Shown: positions 54,256 to 64,000 of the stretch, in pieces
Position numbering within the stretch: the stretch's first letter is position 1
How the letters are laid out: each line of letters opens with the position of its first letter
Source: Yoonia sp. G8-12
GTDB lineage: Bacteria; Pseudomonadota; Alphaproteobacteria; Rhodobacterales; Rhodobacteraceae
Assembly: GCF_038443675.1 (NCBI RefSeq)
Contig: NZ_CP151762.1
Coordinates: forward strand, 2,046,001 to 2,110,000
Length of the DNA stretch: 64,000 bases
Direction: 5' to 3'
Program-made: the position numbers and the translations under genes
Notes under the pieces: generated by a model
The model's input: only the letters and a program-made list of their open reading frames with translations
The model's database searches: none
Told to the model about the DNA's origin: nothing

Positions 54256-55257
54256 TCAACCCACCTGCGATCTTGCCAGCGGCAGGATTTGCTGCTCGAT
54301 CAGGCGCTTCAAATCACCAAAATAACCACCACTGCGCGCAGGCCGCATCGGATCAGAGGTGATCGCCAAAGTCATCTCGACCTCGGGGGCCACGCAAATA
54401 ATCTGGCCCCCGTAGCCCCTTGCCAGCGCATAATCGACACCAGCGCCTGTTCCCAAGAACCAGCCATAGCCATAATCGAGCCCCGAAAAGAGCGATTGCG
54501 TCCGCCGTTGCAATGATTGCGCGATCCAATCGGAACTGAGCACCTGCGCGCCGCCGAATTGGCCGTTCAAGCGGTACATTTCACCAAACCGGACCATTGC
54601 ATCCAAGGTCAGCGCCATTTCATTGCCGCCCAGATACCGGCCTTGCGGGTCGCGGGTCCAAGCGGGGATTTCGATTCCCAAAGGCTGCCCCAGCCGTTCC
54701 CGCGCAAGCGACAAAAGCGACTGGCCTGATACCTCTGACAAGACAGCGCCTAGGATGTGAAACGACCCTGTAGAGTAGAGCATCCGCGCTCCGGGCTCTG
54801 TCACAAAAGGGCGGCTCAGCGCATTGGCCACCCAGTTGCCGCTGCTCACCCAGCCGCCATAGTTCTGACCGGACGTGCGTTCTAATCCCGCCTGCATCGT
54901 CACCAGATTTTCAACGGTAATCCCAGCCACGCGCGGATCAGCGCCGCGCGGGATCAGACCGGGGGCGACCTCGCCCAAAGTGGCGTCGATGCTGGAAAGC
55001 TCGCCCCGATCCAGCGCCGCGCCTGTCAGGGCTGCAACAACTGTTTTTGACACCGACTTGATCGGCACCGCGCGGTCCAAACCCGGACCGCGAAACCGTT
55101 CGCGCATAACTGTCCGGCCGGCTTGGCGGATCATGATGGCGTGGCACTGGTCAAGACTACGGCCAGCGTCCGCCACAGCCGCCCAAACATTCGCTTGCGC
55201 CAGCATCGGCGTTGCCAGACCCGCCAGGCTACCGGCCAGAAATCCACGACGTTTCAT
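54256..55257 (-). CDS. Serine hydrolase, beta-lactamase/class C PBP-like, Tat signal
   Basis: About 333 residues. The N-terminus MKRRGFLAGSLAGLATPMLA is a twin-arginine signal, so the protein folds before export. The active-site serine and lysine are in PIKSVSKTVV near residue 68 (SxxK), and a YSTGSF motif lies near 163. The fold is the Beta-lactamase family, which includes esterases and D-aminopeptidases; antibiotic hydrolysis is not implied. ATG 55257 is preferred to 55263 for ribosome-site spacing. Confidence 0.82.
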   Translation of the reverse strand: MKRRGFLAGSLAGLATPMLAQANVWAAVADAGRSLDQCHAIMIRQAGRTVMRERFRGPGLDRAVPIKSVSKTVVAALTGAALDRGELSSIDATLGEVAPGLIPRGADPRVAGITVENLVTMQAGLERTSGQNYGGWVSSGNWVANALSRPFVTEPGARMLYSTGSFHILGAVLSEVSGQSLLSLARERLGQPLGIEIPAWTRDPQGRYLGGNEMALTLDAMVRFGEMYRLNGQFGGAQVLSSDWIAQSLQRRTQSLFSGLDYGYGWFLGTGAGVDYALARGYGGQIICVAPEVEMTLAITSDPMRPARSGGYFGDLKRLIEQQILPLARSQVG

Positions 55258-55335
55258 TTGCATACCACACCCTTTTCTTGCGTGTACCAGTAGCTAATGC
55301 ATCCGCACAGAACCGCCACTAACATTCCTGTGCGG

Positions 55336-56019
55336 TCAGTGGCGGTAAGCCTCACTCTCGTAGAATGCGCGCAAGGTCTGGTGCTTTTCGGGCCGAAACC
55401 GGTCCAATTCCTGCAAGGCAGAGATCCGGTCCAAGCGAAACATGCGAAACGCTTCGCGCAGTTCGCACCAGCAAACTGCGGTCCAGACCTTGCCCCAGAA
55501 CCAGACACCCAAAGGGCGCACGGTCCGGGCGGTCTGATTGCCGGCCTCATCGCTGTAGGTCATCTGTAAACGGATATGTGCCTCGGAAGCGGCTTCGAAC
55601 CGGTCCAGATAATCGCGCCAATGGCCGCGCTGATCGGCGCCATCCATGACATGCACGTTCACTTGACCCACTTGCCTGCGCGCATCTTCTGGCAGGACAG
55701 CATCGATCTTGATCAAGGCCTCTTGTGCGGCTTCCGCCATTTTGGTGCCACCCCAGCTTTGCAGAATGCGCGCGCCCGAAACCAGGGCCACGATCTCTTC
55801 TTGCGTAAACATCAGGGGCGGCAGATCGTAGCCATCCCGCATAAGATACCCGACCCCTGCCTCGCCTTCGATCGGCACGCCTGAGCCGATCAAATGTGCG
55901 ACGTCCCGATAGATTGTGCGCGGCGTCACTTCGAGCTTTGCGGCCAATTGCGCCGCGGTGGTGAGCCGACCGCCCCGCAAATATTGCAGGATTTGAAAAA
56001 GGCGGTCGGCGCGGCGCAT
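55336..56019 (-). CDS. YafY-type HTH and WYL domain transcriptional regulator
   Basis: A 227-residue regulator. The N-terminal HTH_11 winged helix (RLFQILQYLRGGRLTTAAQL, then VTPRTIYRDVAHL) is followed by a WYL-type ligand domain (about 135-220). Its middle reads RPLGVWFWGKVWTAVCWCE where the classical W-Y-L triad would sit, so the triad is altered. WYL regulators sense nucleic acid or small ligands. It starts directly after the stop of the glyoxalase-like gene (TAGATG), so both form one operon and the regulator may control it. Confidence 0.87.
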   Translation of the reverse strand: MRRADRLFQILQYLRGGRLTTAAQLAAKLEVTPRTIYRDVAHLIGSGVPIEGEAGVGYLMRDGYDLPPLMFTQEEIVALVSGARILQSWGGTKMAEAAQEALIKIDAVLPEDARRQVGQVNVHVMDGADQRGHWRDYLDRFEAASEAHIRLQMTYSDEAGNQTARTVRPLGVWFWGKVWTAVCWCELREAFRMFRLDRISALQELDRFRPEKHQTLRAFYESEAYRH

Positions 56020-56385
56020 CTACTGCGTCGCCTCAAACAGACCGATGGAATTGCCATCAAGGTCTTTGGCATAAAAGAAGCGTCCAGCAGGGATATCGAT
56101 TGGCGGGCTGACAACTTCGCCGCCGGCTTTTTTGACCCGTTCCATCCCTGCCTCAAGCGTGTCCTCAATCGCGAGATGGATCGTGTTGCCACCATCCGCC
56201 GCAGGTTTGCCAGGATACAGATGCGCACCGGCAACGTTCTGAAGGCCACCCAAATCCGCCATCGGGTTTGGCCCGGAATTATCGATCTTCATCTTGTAGC
56301 CGAATACCGCGCTGTAAAACGCGACGGATTTTTCCAAATCGGTTACTGGGATTTCGCCCCATGCCATAATTGTACGATCAGCCAT
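56020..56385 (-). CDS. VOC family protein (glyoxalase/bleomycin resistance-like)
   Basis: A 121-residue protein with the two beta-alpha-beta-beta-beta modules of the VOC superfamily: EIPVTDLEKSVAFYSAVFGY at the start and HLAIEDTLEAGMERVKKAGGEV in the second half, ending FYAKDLDGNSIGLFE. A histidine (NTIHLAI) and the final glutamate are likely metal ligands. Substrate unknown. It is co-transcribed with the WYL regulator. Confidence 0.87.
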   Translation of the reverse strand: MADRTIMAWGEIPVTDLEKSVAFYSAVFGYKMKIDNSGPNPMADLGGLQNVAGAHLYPGKPAADGGNTIHLAIEDTLEAGMERVKKAGGEVVSPPIDIPAGRFFYAKDLDGNSIGLFEATQ

Positions 56386-56473
56386 GTCTCATCTCCTTTG
56401 TTGAGGTTGATGGACATCTTTAAGCATACCCCTACTGACAGCGTTATGTCAGCATGTTTTCAGGAGTGATAAT

Positions 56474-57229
56474 TTACGGCCCCGCAAGCCATCCCAAGCC
56501 TTCCGTGGTCGTTGCACGCGGCTTGTATTCCCCGGAAACCCAACCTGCATAGCCCTGCGCATCCAACAGGGCAAAGAAGGCAGGGAAATCGATCTGTCCC
56601 TGATCCGGCTCGCCCCGGCCGGACATTTGCGCCACCTGCACATGGGCGGTTATGTCGCGCATCGCATCCCATGTGCCCATCACATCGCCAGTGATCTTGG
56701 CCGCATGGAACGTGTCGAATTGCAGCCTGAGGTTCGGGGCATCAATCGCCTCGACGATCTCGCGCCCCAGATCAAAATCATTCAGGAAATAGCCGGGCAT
56801 CGTTTCGTTGTTGATAGGTTCGATCGTCAGACTTTGCGCGGGGGCTTCGGCGGCCGCCCAGCGCAGGTTATTTATGAAGGTCTCTTTGGCCTCCGTCCCT
56901 TCGGCCACACCTGACATGATATGCAGATGCGTTGCCCCAAGAGTTTCGGCATATCGTATCGCGCGCCCAAAATCCTTCTTGAAACGCTCATCCAGCCCCG
57001 GAACGGCGGCATAACCTTGTGGACCACCTGTGTAGTTGGGTGGCGGGCAGTTCATCAGCGCCATCCGCAGTTCATACCGGCCCAGCGCATCGACAATGTC
57101 CTGCGCATTCACGTCGTAGGGAAACAGCACCTCAACTGCATCAAAGCCCGCTTCTTTGGCCGCTTCAAAACGGTCCAGAAAATCCAGCTCGTTAAAGAGC
57201 CACGTCAGGTTGGCACAGAATTTGGGCAT
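56474..57229 (-). CDS. Hydroxypyruvate isomerase family TIM-barrel protein
   Basis: A 251-residue xylose-isomerase-like barrel. It begins FCANLTWLFNELDFLDRF, typical of Hyi, with the metal-binding glutamates in LTIEPINNETMPG near residue 136 and SGEYKP near the end, the aspartate in QFDTFHA near 170 and the loop SGRGEPDQGQIDF near 200. Hyi interconverts hydroxypyruvate and tartronate semialdehyde; the related OtnI acts on 4-carbon sugar acids. No glyoxylate carboligase gene is nearby, so the exact substrate is open. Confidence 0.85.
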   Translation of the reverse strand: MPKFCANLTWLFNELDFLDRFEAAKEAGFDAVEVLFPYDVNAQDIVDALGRYELRMALMNCPPPNYTGGPQGYAAVPGLDERFKKDFGRAIRYAETLGATHLHIMSGVAEGTEAKETFINNLRWAAAEAPAQSLTIEPINNETMPGYFLNDFDLGREIVEAIDAPNLRLQFDTFHAAKITGDVMGTWDAMRDITAHVQVAQMSGRGEPDQGQIDFPAFFALLDAQGYAGWVSGEYKPRATTTEGLGWLAGP

Positions 57230-57283
57230 CTTATGTCCTTCTGATCGGATCGGGCGCGGAAATTACAGGACGCAGTGACCAGA

Positions 57284-57871
57284 TCACTCCAGCTCAGCCG
57301 CTGGAATGATCGGAAAGAACATACCTTGCGAGCGGACGCCAAACCATTCTTCTCCTTCATGGTCCGCATGTTCACCGATCTCCACCAAACGGTAGAATGA
57401 TTTGCGATCAATCAGCGCCTCAAGATTGGCGCGGACCAGCACATAGGGCGAGGGTTCACCTGTTTCAGGATCACGCACGACGCGGATAGGATGGTCAGGT
57501 CCGGCAACCATCCGGTCGCCGACATTGGTTTCAAATTCAAGCCCGTCACCGCGCCGGTTGAAATCGACTGCGACAAATGGCGCATCATCAACTGTGATTC
57601 CCACTTTCTCAACCGGTGTGACAAGGACGTAATCATCCCCGTCGCGGCGGAGAATCGTTGAAAAAAGCTTCACAAGTTCGTGCCGACCGATAGGCGTGCC
57701 CATGTAAAACCACGTGCCATCACGCGCGATGCGCATGTCGATATCGCCACAATGGGGCGGATTCCATAAATGTACGGGAGGCAGAGTGCCTTTTTGGACA
57801 GCACGCGCACTACTTGCTAGGCTTTCTGCGGACGGGGTCACAATCTTTTGTGTGGTCATTGTTTTTGCCAT
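57284..57871 (-). CDS. DUF1285 domain-containing protein
   Basis: A 195-residue cytoplasmic protein matching the DUF1285 pattern: PVHLWNPPHCGDIDMRIARD and GTWFYMGTPIGRHELVKLFS at about residues 33-72, then EKVGITVDDAPFVAVDF. The family is widespread in Proteobacteria without a settled function. The gene is divergent from the moxR operon with 57 bases between the starts. Confidence 0.85.
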   Translation of the reverse strand: MAKTMTTQKIVTPSAESLASSARAVQKGTLPPVHLWNPPHCGDIDMRIARDGTWFYMGTPIGRHELVKLFSTILRRDGDDYVLVTPVEKVGITVDDAPFVAVDFNRRGDGLEFETNVGDRMVAGPDHPIRVVRDPETGEPSPYVLVRANLEALIDRKSFYRLVEIGEHADHEGEEWFGVRSQGMFFPIIPAAELE

Positions 57872-57928
57872 TGGGTGAGATGGGATTATCTGTTGAGATA
57901 GAGACTATAGTTCAACCGGAGGAAAGTC

Positions 57929-58936
57929 ATGGCCGTTGAGACCGATCTTGTCACCCAGATCGAAAACCTGGGTGTAAAGCTGGCGCAAGCCCGCACCAGC
58001 ATTTCGGCGCGCTTTATCGGCCAGCCCCGGGTCGTGGACCTGACGTTGACCGCATTGATTTGTGGCGGCCATGCCGTGCTAATCGGTTTGCCCGGTCTGG
58101 GGAAGACACGTCTTGTGGATACGCTATCGACGGTCATGGGGCTGAACGGGAACCGTATTCAGTTTACGCCGGATTTGATGCCTGCGGATATTCTGGGCTC
58201 CGAAGTGCTTGAGACAGCAAATGACGGATCGCGCAGTTTTCGCTTTATCCAAGGCCCGATTTTCTGCCAGCTTTTGATGGCCGACGAGATTAACCGCGCC
58301 TCGCCGCGCACCCAATCGGCCCTTTTGCAGGCCATGCAGGAAAAAGAAGTCACCATCGCAGGCGAGCATCGGGCTTTGGGTGTGCCTTTCCATGTGCTGG
58401 CCACACAAAACCCGATTGAGCAAGAGGGCACGTACCCCCTGCCCGAGGCCCAGCTTGACCGCTTTTTGGTGCAAATTGATGTCCCCTACCCCGACCGCGC
58501 CACAGAAAAAGACATCCTGATCGCGACGACAGGTGTGGAAGATGCCAAATCCGAAGCTGTTTTCACCGCCCAAGAGCTATTGGATGCACAAACACTTCTG
58601 CGCCGGATGCCTGTGGGCGATAATATTGTAGAAATGATCCTCGATCTGGTCCGCGCCTGCCGTCCGCAGGATGAAAACGCGCCCGATATTATCCGCCAGA
58701 ACGTCAGCTGGGGCCCCGGACCACGGGCTGCACAGGCCCTGATGCTGACGGTTCGCGCGCAGGCGCTTTTGGAAGGGCGTCTTGCCCCTTCTGCCGAAGA
58801 TGTGCGCGCAATGGCGGTTCCCGTATTGGAACACCGGATGGCGCTGTCCTTTGCCGCGCGCGCACGGGGCGAAAGCATCCATCACGTGATCAATAGTGTT
58901 GCAGACCAAATCACATCGGTGGCCTCTGCCGCATGA
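57929..58936 (+). CDS. MoxR family AAA+ ATPase
   Basis: A 335-residue AAA_3 ATPase. Walker A is GLPGLGKTRLVDTL near residue 53, Walker B LLMADEINRASPRTQSALLQ near 111, and sensor 1 lies in VLATQNPIEQEGTYPLPEAQ near 155. MoxR proteins act as chaperones for the assembly of complexes with VWA partners. AACCGGAGG precedes the ATG. The stop overlaps the next start (ATGA), beginning a MoxR-DUF58-BatA/DUF4159-VWA operon. Confidence 0.95.
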   Translation: MAVETDLVTQIENLGVKLAQARTSISARFIGQPRVVDLTLTALICGGHAVLIGLPGLGKTRLVDTLSTVMGLNGNRIQFTPDLMPADILGSEVLETANDGSRSFRFIQGPIFCQLLMADEINRASPRTQSALLQAMQEKEVTIAGEHRALGVPFHVLATQNPIEQEGTYPLPEAQLDRFLVQIDVPYPDRATEKDILIATTGVEDAKSEAVFTAQELLDAQTLLRRMPVGDNIVEMILDLVRACRPQDENAPDIIRQNVSWGPGPRAAQALMLTVRAQALLEGRLAPSAEDVRAMAVPVLEHRMALSFAARARGESIHHVINSVADQITSVASAA

Positions 58937-59805
58937 CCACGCCTCTTTCCCTAAGATCACAGGCCGAGGCGCTCGCCGCCCCGCTGCCACCGCTTCTTGC
59001 GGAGGCAGCGCACTTGGCTTCAACCGTGCTCTTGGGGGATCACGGTCGCCGCCGCGCCGGGACAGGCGATACATTCTGGCAGTACCGACCCGCGCAGGCC
59101 CATGATGAGGCGCGCAGCATCGACTGGCGCCGCTCGGCGCGGTCGGACGCAAACTTTGTCCAAGACAAAGAATGGCAGATCGCACAGTCGATTATCCTTT
59201 GGGTCGATCAGGCGGCATCAATGTCGTTCCGCTCGGATGACAACCTGCCGACCAAGGCCGCACGGGCGCGCACCTTGGGTCTCGCCTGCGCAATTCTGCT
59301 CATCCGTGGCGGCGAACGTGTTGGCCTGACCGGTTTGCGCCTGCCACCACGCAGGGGCGAAGCACAACTGATGCAGATGGCACAGCTTTTGTCCCGCGAA
59401 GAAGATACCGATTATGGCGCGCCGGAAGCGCAAGGCATGCTGCCACATTCGCGCGCGGTTTTTGTCAGCGACTTTTTGGGCGATCTGAAACCGATAGAAG
59501 AGGCGCTTTTGCGCGCCGCAGACCGTGGCGTTGGCGGGGCGCTTTTGCAGGTACTCGATCCGCAGGAAGAGGCGTTTCCTTTTGATGGACGCACGATTTT
59601 TGAAAGCATGTCTGGCGCGCTGCGCCATGAGACGCTTAAAGCCGGCGATCTGAAATCCCGCTATCTTGATCGTCTGGCCGAGCGCAAAGACAAGTTGCAA
59701 CACCTAGCCCGCATAACCGGATGGCAGTTCCAGACGCACCACACCGGCGAAAGTGCCACCAGTGCGCTTTTGTGGCTTTACGGCGCGCTGGAGCGTAGCG
59801 CCTGA
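58933..59805 (+). CDS. DUF58 domain-containing protein
   Basis: A 290-residue protein with the DUF58 hallmark DEARSIDWRRSARSD near residue 56, followed by a VWA-like fold (IILWVDQAASMSFRS near 88 in place of a classical DxSxS). Such proteins are usual partners of MoxR ATPases. It is coupled to moxR by ATGA and to the next gene by TGATG. The precise cellular role is not established. Confidence 0.9.
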   Translation: MTTPLSLRSQAEALAAPLPPLLAEAAHLASTVLLGDHGRRRAGTGDTFWQYRPAQAHDEARSIDWRRSARSDANFVQDKEWQIAQSIILWVDQAASMSFRSDDNLPTKAARARTLGLACAILLIRGGERVGLTGLRLPPRRGEAQLMQMAQLLSREEDTDYGAPEAQGMLPHSRAVFVSDFLGDLKPIEEALLRAADRGVGGALLQVLDPQEEAFPFDGRTIFESMSGALRHETLKAGDLKSRYLDRLAERKDKLQHLARITGWQFQTHHTGESATSALLWLYGALERSA

Positions 59806-62556
59806 TGTGGACAATTGGACCCATAGGTTTTGCAGCACCTTGGTTGCTGCTGGGGCTCATTGCCCTGCCGATCCTGTGGATCTTGCTGCGTGCCGTGCCG
59901 CCTGCGCCAATCCGGCGGCGCTTTCCGGGTGTCGCGCTACTGCTTGGCCTGACCGATGACGAAAACCAGACCGACCGCACCCCGTGGTGGCTTTTGTTGT
60001 TGCGGATTCTGGCGGTCGCAGCGGTAATTATCGGCTTTGCTGGTCCGGTGCTGAACCCCCAGAACGCCCGCGACGGGTCTGGCGATTTGGTGATCCTGCT
60101 TGATGGCTCATGGGCCGGTGCGCCTAGCTGGCAAAACCGGATCGACCGCATTGATACTTTGCTGGTCGAGGCGGCGCTTGCCGATAGGCGCACGGCGGTG
60201 ATCAACCTTAACGACCTACCCGTGGGCGATCTGCCCTTTGCCGCCCCCAGCGACTGGCGCAACCGCCTGCCGAGCATCCAACCGCAGCCCTGGCAGCCAC
60301 GGGATGCGGCGGAGTGGTTCGCACAAAGCGATGCCGCGTTCGAGACCTACTGGATTTCCGACGGGCTGGAATGGGACGGACGCATTGATCTTTTGGCAGA
60401 ACTGGAAACACGCGGATCCGTCACCGTCTTTCAAACACCCCGTCAGACCATTGGCCTGCGTCCGGCCCGCTTTGAGAACGGAGAGGTCATTGTGTCCGCG
60501 ACCCGCTCACCCATCGGCAACCCGCTTGAGACAACAATCACCGCTGTCGGGTTGGACCCTGCCGGTGTTGAGCGGCAGTTGGTCACTGTCCCCCTCAGCT
60601 TTGCCGCAGGCGAACCTGTGGCGGACACCGTGATGGTGTTGCCGCCCGAATTGCGCAACCGGATTACACGCTTTGAGGTGACAGGAACCCGTTCGGCCGG
60701 TGCCGTGAGTTTGACCGATGATGCGCTCAAACGGCGCGAAGTGGCGCTGATCGCGGGGCGCGATGATCGTGAAGGGTTGGAGCTGCTTTCGCCGCTCTAT
60801 TACCTGCGCGAGGCGCTAGAGCCGACCGCCGACATCATTGACGGGACGCTGGACGATATCCTGCTGGCCAATCCCGATGTGATCGTTTTTGCCGATGTGG
60901 CAAGCCTTGCGGGAAGCGAAGGCGAGACGGTTCTGGAGTGGGTCGAAAACGGCGGGATGCTGCTGCGCTTTGCCGGACCCCGGCTTGCAGCCTCTGATCA
61001 AGGCCGCAATCAGATTGACCCGCTCTTGCCGGTGCGCCTGCGCTCGGGCGGCCGTTCAGTGGGTGGCGCGATGAGCTGGGGTGAACCCAAAACATTGGCC
61101 CCTTTCACCGCCGAAAGCCCATTCTTTGGGCTACCTATTCCGGATGATGTCACCGTGACGTCACAGGTGATGGCACAGCCGGACCCGACATTGGCCGAAC
61201 GCGTGATTGCGCAACTCTCAGACGGCACGCCATTGGTGACACGCAATCTGGTTGGTGAGGGACAGATCGTTCTGGTCCATGTCACAGCCAACGCCGAGTG
61301 GTCGTCGCTGCCGCTGTCGGGGCTGTTTGTGCAAATGCTGGAACGGTTGGCCGTATCGACGCGACCCACAAACCCCGATGAAACCGAACTGGCCGGCACA
61401 ACATGGCTGCCCAACAAGGTACTTGATGCCTATGGGCGGCTGGATGACGGTAGCGCCCTGCCCGGTGTGGCGGGTGAGGTTTTGGCGCAAGGCACGCCCG
61501 GCCCGGATTTGCTTCCGGGTCTTTATGCAGGGGGATCGGCAGATTGCGGTGAATGTGATCGATACTGAAACCACGCTGACCATCGCCCAATGGCCCAACC
61601 GCATTGTTGTTGAGGGCATGCAAGCCGTCCGCGAAACAGCCTTGAAAGGCTGGCTTCTCAGCGCTGCTGTGATGCTCTTACTTATTGATGTGATCGCGTC
61701 ACTTGCCGTCGGCGGGCGCTTGCGCGGCCCGCGCGCCGACGTGGCCGCAGCCCTTACACTCATGCTGCTTTGGACACCCGAGGCGCAGGCGCAAGCGTCC
61801 GAGGATTTTGCCCTACGCGCAACGACTGAGGTTGTCTTGGGGCATGTGCTTACCGGTGACGCCCAAACAGACGAGATTGCCGAAGCGGGGCTTCTGGGCC
61901 TGTCACAAACGCTGTTCCGGCGGACATCCATCGAACCGGCAGCCCCGATTGGCGTGAATATCGAAACAGATGAGCTCGCCTTCTTCCCTTTCCTGTACTG
62001 GCCTGTGACCGCTGATCAACCCCTGCCCAGCCGCGAGGCCTATGCAAAGCTGAACCGCTATTTGCGCACCGGCGGGATGATCATGTTCGACACCCGCGAT
62101 AGCGATAGCGCGCGGTTTGGCTCCGGCTCGCCCCAGGGACAGAAACTACAGGCGATTGCACGTTCTCTGGATATCCCAGCCATTGAACGAATACCGCCAG
62201 ATCACGTGCTGACACGGACATTCTATCTGCTACAGGATTTCCCGGGACGCTATGCAAGCCGTGATGTCTGGGTTGAAGCCGCACCGATCACCGCCGAACA
62301 GATCGACGGGATGCCGTTTCGCAACCTTAATGACGGCGTGACACCTGTGATCATCGGGGGCAACGACTGGGCCCGCGCTTGGGCCGTCGATGGGAACGGG
62401 CGGCGCATGTTCCCTGTGGGGCGTGGCATGTCCGGCGAACGCCAGCGCGAAATTGCGCTGCGGTTCGGGGTGAACGTGATCATGCACGTGCTGACCGGTA
62501 ACTATAAGTCGGATCAGGTCCATGTGCCTGATCTGCTCGACAGGTTGGGGCAATGA
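59805..62556 (+). CDS. BatA-like and DUF4159 membrane protein (one-base frameshift at 61530)
   Basis: Two frames join into a 916-residue protein if the five-G run at 61530-61534 is read as four, giving LYAGDRQIAVNVIDTE. The N-terminus has the BatA-type double helix (FAAPWLLLGLIALPILWILL, then WWLLLLRILAVAAVIIGFAG). A VWA-like region follows, a further helix is near 625 (GWLLSAAVMLLLIDVIASLA), and a C-terminal DUF4159 domain includes YLRTGGMIMFDTRDSDSAR. The break falls in the periplasmic middle, so the truncated form would lose DUF4159. It probably works with MoxR and DUF58 at the membrane. Confidence 0.87.
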
Positions 62557-62557
62557 C

Positions 62558-64000
62558 ATGACAGGCACTTTGCTTCTCGATCCGCTGATCCCGCTTCTGG
62601 CGCTCTACGCCATCGCCGTCTTGGTTGTCGTTGCCGTGACGCTCGCCATCTGGCGGCGTTTGCCGGGCTGGTGGTTGCGTGGACTGGCGGGGCTGGCTTT
62701 GCTGGCCGCCATCGCAAACCCGAGTATCCAGCAGGAAGATCGTGAACCGCTGAGCGATATCGTTTTGATGGTTGTCGATGAGAGCGCCAGCCAGCGCATC
62801 GGCTCACGCCCCGACCAAAACGCGCAAGCCATTGCGAATATCGAAGCCGAGATCGACCGTCAGCCCAACACCGAACTGCGTAAAGTCACACTTGGTGATG
62901 GTGAAGGCGATCTGGGCACGACCCTGATGACCGCCGTGTCGCAGGCTTTGGCCGAAGAACCTCAGGCGCGGATTGCGGGTGTTATCCTTGTCTCGGACGG
63001 GCGCTTGCATGATCTTGAGCGCGCGCCCGCGCTGCCTGCGCCGCTACATTTGTTGATGACTGGCGAGCCTGACGATTGGGATCGGCGGCTGGTGGTACAG
63101 AACGCGCCGGCCTTTGCGATCCTTGGCGAAGAGGTGAATCTTACCCTGCGGGTTGAGGATCAGGGCGCGGCACCAGAAACCACGACGGTCCCGCTCTCGA
63201 TTTCGATTGATGGTGAACCGCCGCTGACGGTGCAGGTGCCTGTGGGTCAGGATATCCAACTGCCCATCACCCTACCACATGGCGGTATGAATGTACTGCA
63301 ATTCGAAATTCCGACCGCTGAGGGCGAATTGACCAACCGCAACAACGCGTCAGTCGTCCAGATCAACGGCGTGCGCGACCGTCTGCGTGTTCTGTTGGTT
63401 TCAGGCGAGCCGCACCCGGGGGAACGGACTTGGCGTAACCTGCTGAAGTCGGATTCATCCGTCGATCTGGTGCATTTCACCATTCTGCGTCCCCCTGAAA
63501 AGCAGGACGGTGTGCCGGTCAATGAACTCTCGCTCATCGCCTTTCCAACGCGCGAATTATTCCTCGAAAAGATCAATGATTTCGACCTGATCATTTTTGA
63601 CCGCTATCGTCGTCGCGGCATTCTGCCCAGCGCCTATCTCGACAATATCCGCTCTTATGTTGAACAAGGCGGTGCCGTGCTGATCTCATCTGGCCCCGAG
63701 TACGGCTCTGCCGAAAGCATCTACCGCTCGCCTTTGGGGCAAATCCTGCCGGGTGCGCCGACTGCGCGTGTCTTTGAAGAAGGCTTTGTGCCACAAATCA
63801 CCGATCTTGGCGCGCGCCATCCTGTGACCGAAGGGCTTGATGCGCTATCGCCCAATCCAGATGGTGACGGGCCGGGTTGGGGGCGGTGGTTCCGCTTGGT
63901 CGATGTACTGGTGCCGCAAGAGGCCATGACAGTCATGTCCGGCCTTGATGAGCGCCCCCTGCTGACACTGAACCGCATTGGTGAAGGCCGCGTTGCGCTG
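62558..64000 (+). CDS. Large membrane protein with VWA-like and glutamine-amidotransferase-like parts (partial)
   Basis: The frame opens at the ATG at 62558, one base after the preceding stop, and remains open for 481 codons to the window end. Two N-terminal helices (LIPLLALYAIAVLVVVAVTL, then GLAGLALLAAIANP) precede a VWA-like start (DIVLMVVDESASQRIGS) and a beta-rich middle. Later, EQGGAVLISSGPEYGS and the end resemble the class-I amidotransferase-like fold found in the last gene of such MoxR operons. The C-terminus is missing. Confidence 0.8.
   Translation, partial: MTGTLLLDPLIPLLALYAIAVLVVVAVTLAIWRRLPGWWLRGLAGLALLAAIANPSIQQEDREPLSDIVLMVVDESASQRIGSRPDQNAQAIANIEAEIDRQPNTELRKVTLGDGEGDLGTTLMTAVSQALAEEPQARIAGVILVSDGRLHDLERAPALPAPLHLLMTGEPDDWDRRLVVQNAPAFAILGEEVNLTLRVEDQGAAPETTTVPLSISIDGEPPLTVQVPVGQDIQLPITLPHGGMNVLQFEIPTAEGELTNRNNASVVQINGVRDRLRVLLVSGEPHPGERTWRNLLKSDSSVDLVHFTILRPPEKQDGVPVNELSLIAFPTRELFLEKINDFDLIIFDRYRRRGILPSAYLDNIRSYVEQGGAVLISSGPEYGSAESIYRSPLGQILPGAPTARVFEEGFVPQITDLGARHPVTEGLDALSPNPDGDGPGWGRWFRLVDVLVPQEAMTVMSGLDERPLLTLNRIGEGRVAL

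Noticed and set aside
54256..55257. Antibiotic-resistance beta-lactamase
   Set aside because: Only the SxxK family fold is shared; the group is mostly esterases and peptidases, so resistance is not supported.

Overview
The window looks like a chromosomal segment of a marine Rhodobacterales bacterium (Roseobacter lineage). This rests on gene content and style: a DmsABC/SoeABC-type molybdoenzyme, a DUF1013/TrcR-type regulator, a membrane-anchored cytochrome c next to pheA, a small SRP RNA, a dnaX-ybaB-recR cluster, and many ATGA start/stop overlaps. No phage, insertion sequence, CRISPR array or plasmid module was seen. No gene-free stretch exceeds about 300 bases.

Layout. 1-1839: end of a sulfite-dehydrogenase-type operon (last codons of the molybdopterin subunit, a 59-residue membrane protein, FeS subunit, membrane anchor). 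1917-15224: a galactoside utilisation locus. An IclR regulator and an ABC ATPase run leftwards; a binding protein, two permeases, GH36 alpha-galactosidase, SDR dehydrogenase, DgoK, DgoA, an SMP-30 lactonase, GH42 beta-galactosidase and GalM run rightwards. Together they import galactosides, split them and route galactose through a De Ley-Doudoroff type pathway to pyruvate and glyceraldehyde-3-phosphate; only the galactonate dehydratase is missing. 15415-17825: cydAB oxidase, then tRNA-Met. 18075-26125: acetyltransferase, FAD oxidase, hemC, hemE, hemF, small exported proteins, an SDR, an RsmC-like methyltransferase and clpS. 26409-33716: a D,D-carboxypeptidase with a SPOR domain and the yejABEF peptide importer. 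33884-40628: cytochrome c, pheA, a SRPBCC protein, nudC, a cyclic-nucleotide phosphodiesterase, SRP RNA, rsgA and a phosphatase. 40892-48545: dnaX, small membrane protein, ybaB, an AT-richer ORF, recR, two unknown envelope proteins, trcR, RNase T2 and a lipoprotein. 48654-57871: hydrolase, gabD, HNH protein, ECF sigma factor with a VWA membrane protein, serine hydrolase, WYL regulator, glyoxalase-like protein, Hyi-like isomerase and DUF1285. 57929-64000: a MoxR/DUF58/DUF4159/VWA-type operon running off the end.

Five genes (GH42, FAD oxidase, the dnaX-ybaB membrane protein, recR, DUF4159) are each broken by a single-base change in a G or C run, and each is repaired by one base. This points to homopolymer errors in the sequence rather than five real pseudogenes, and I annotate them as whole genes. 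Other points worth attention are a family of short palindromes at gene ends (one supplies the stop codons of two convergent genes), two SDR proteins lacking the catalytic lysine, a candidate IclR operator, and a possible leader ORF with a perfect Shine-Dalgarno before rsgA.
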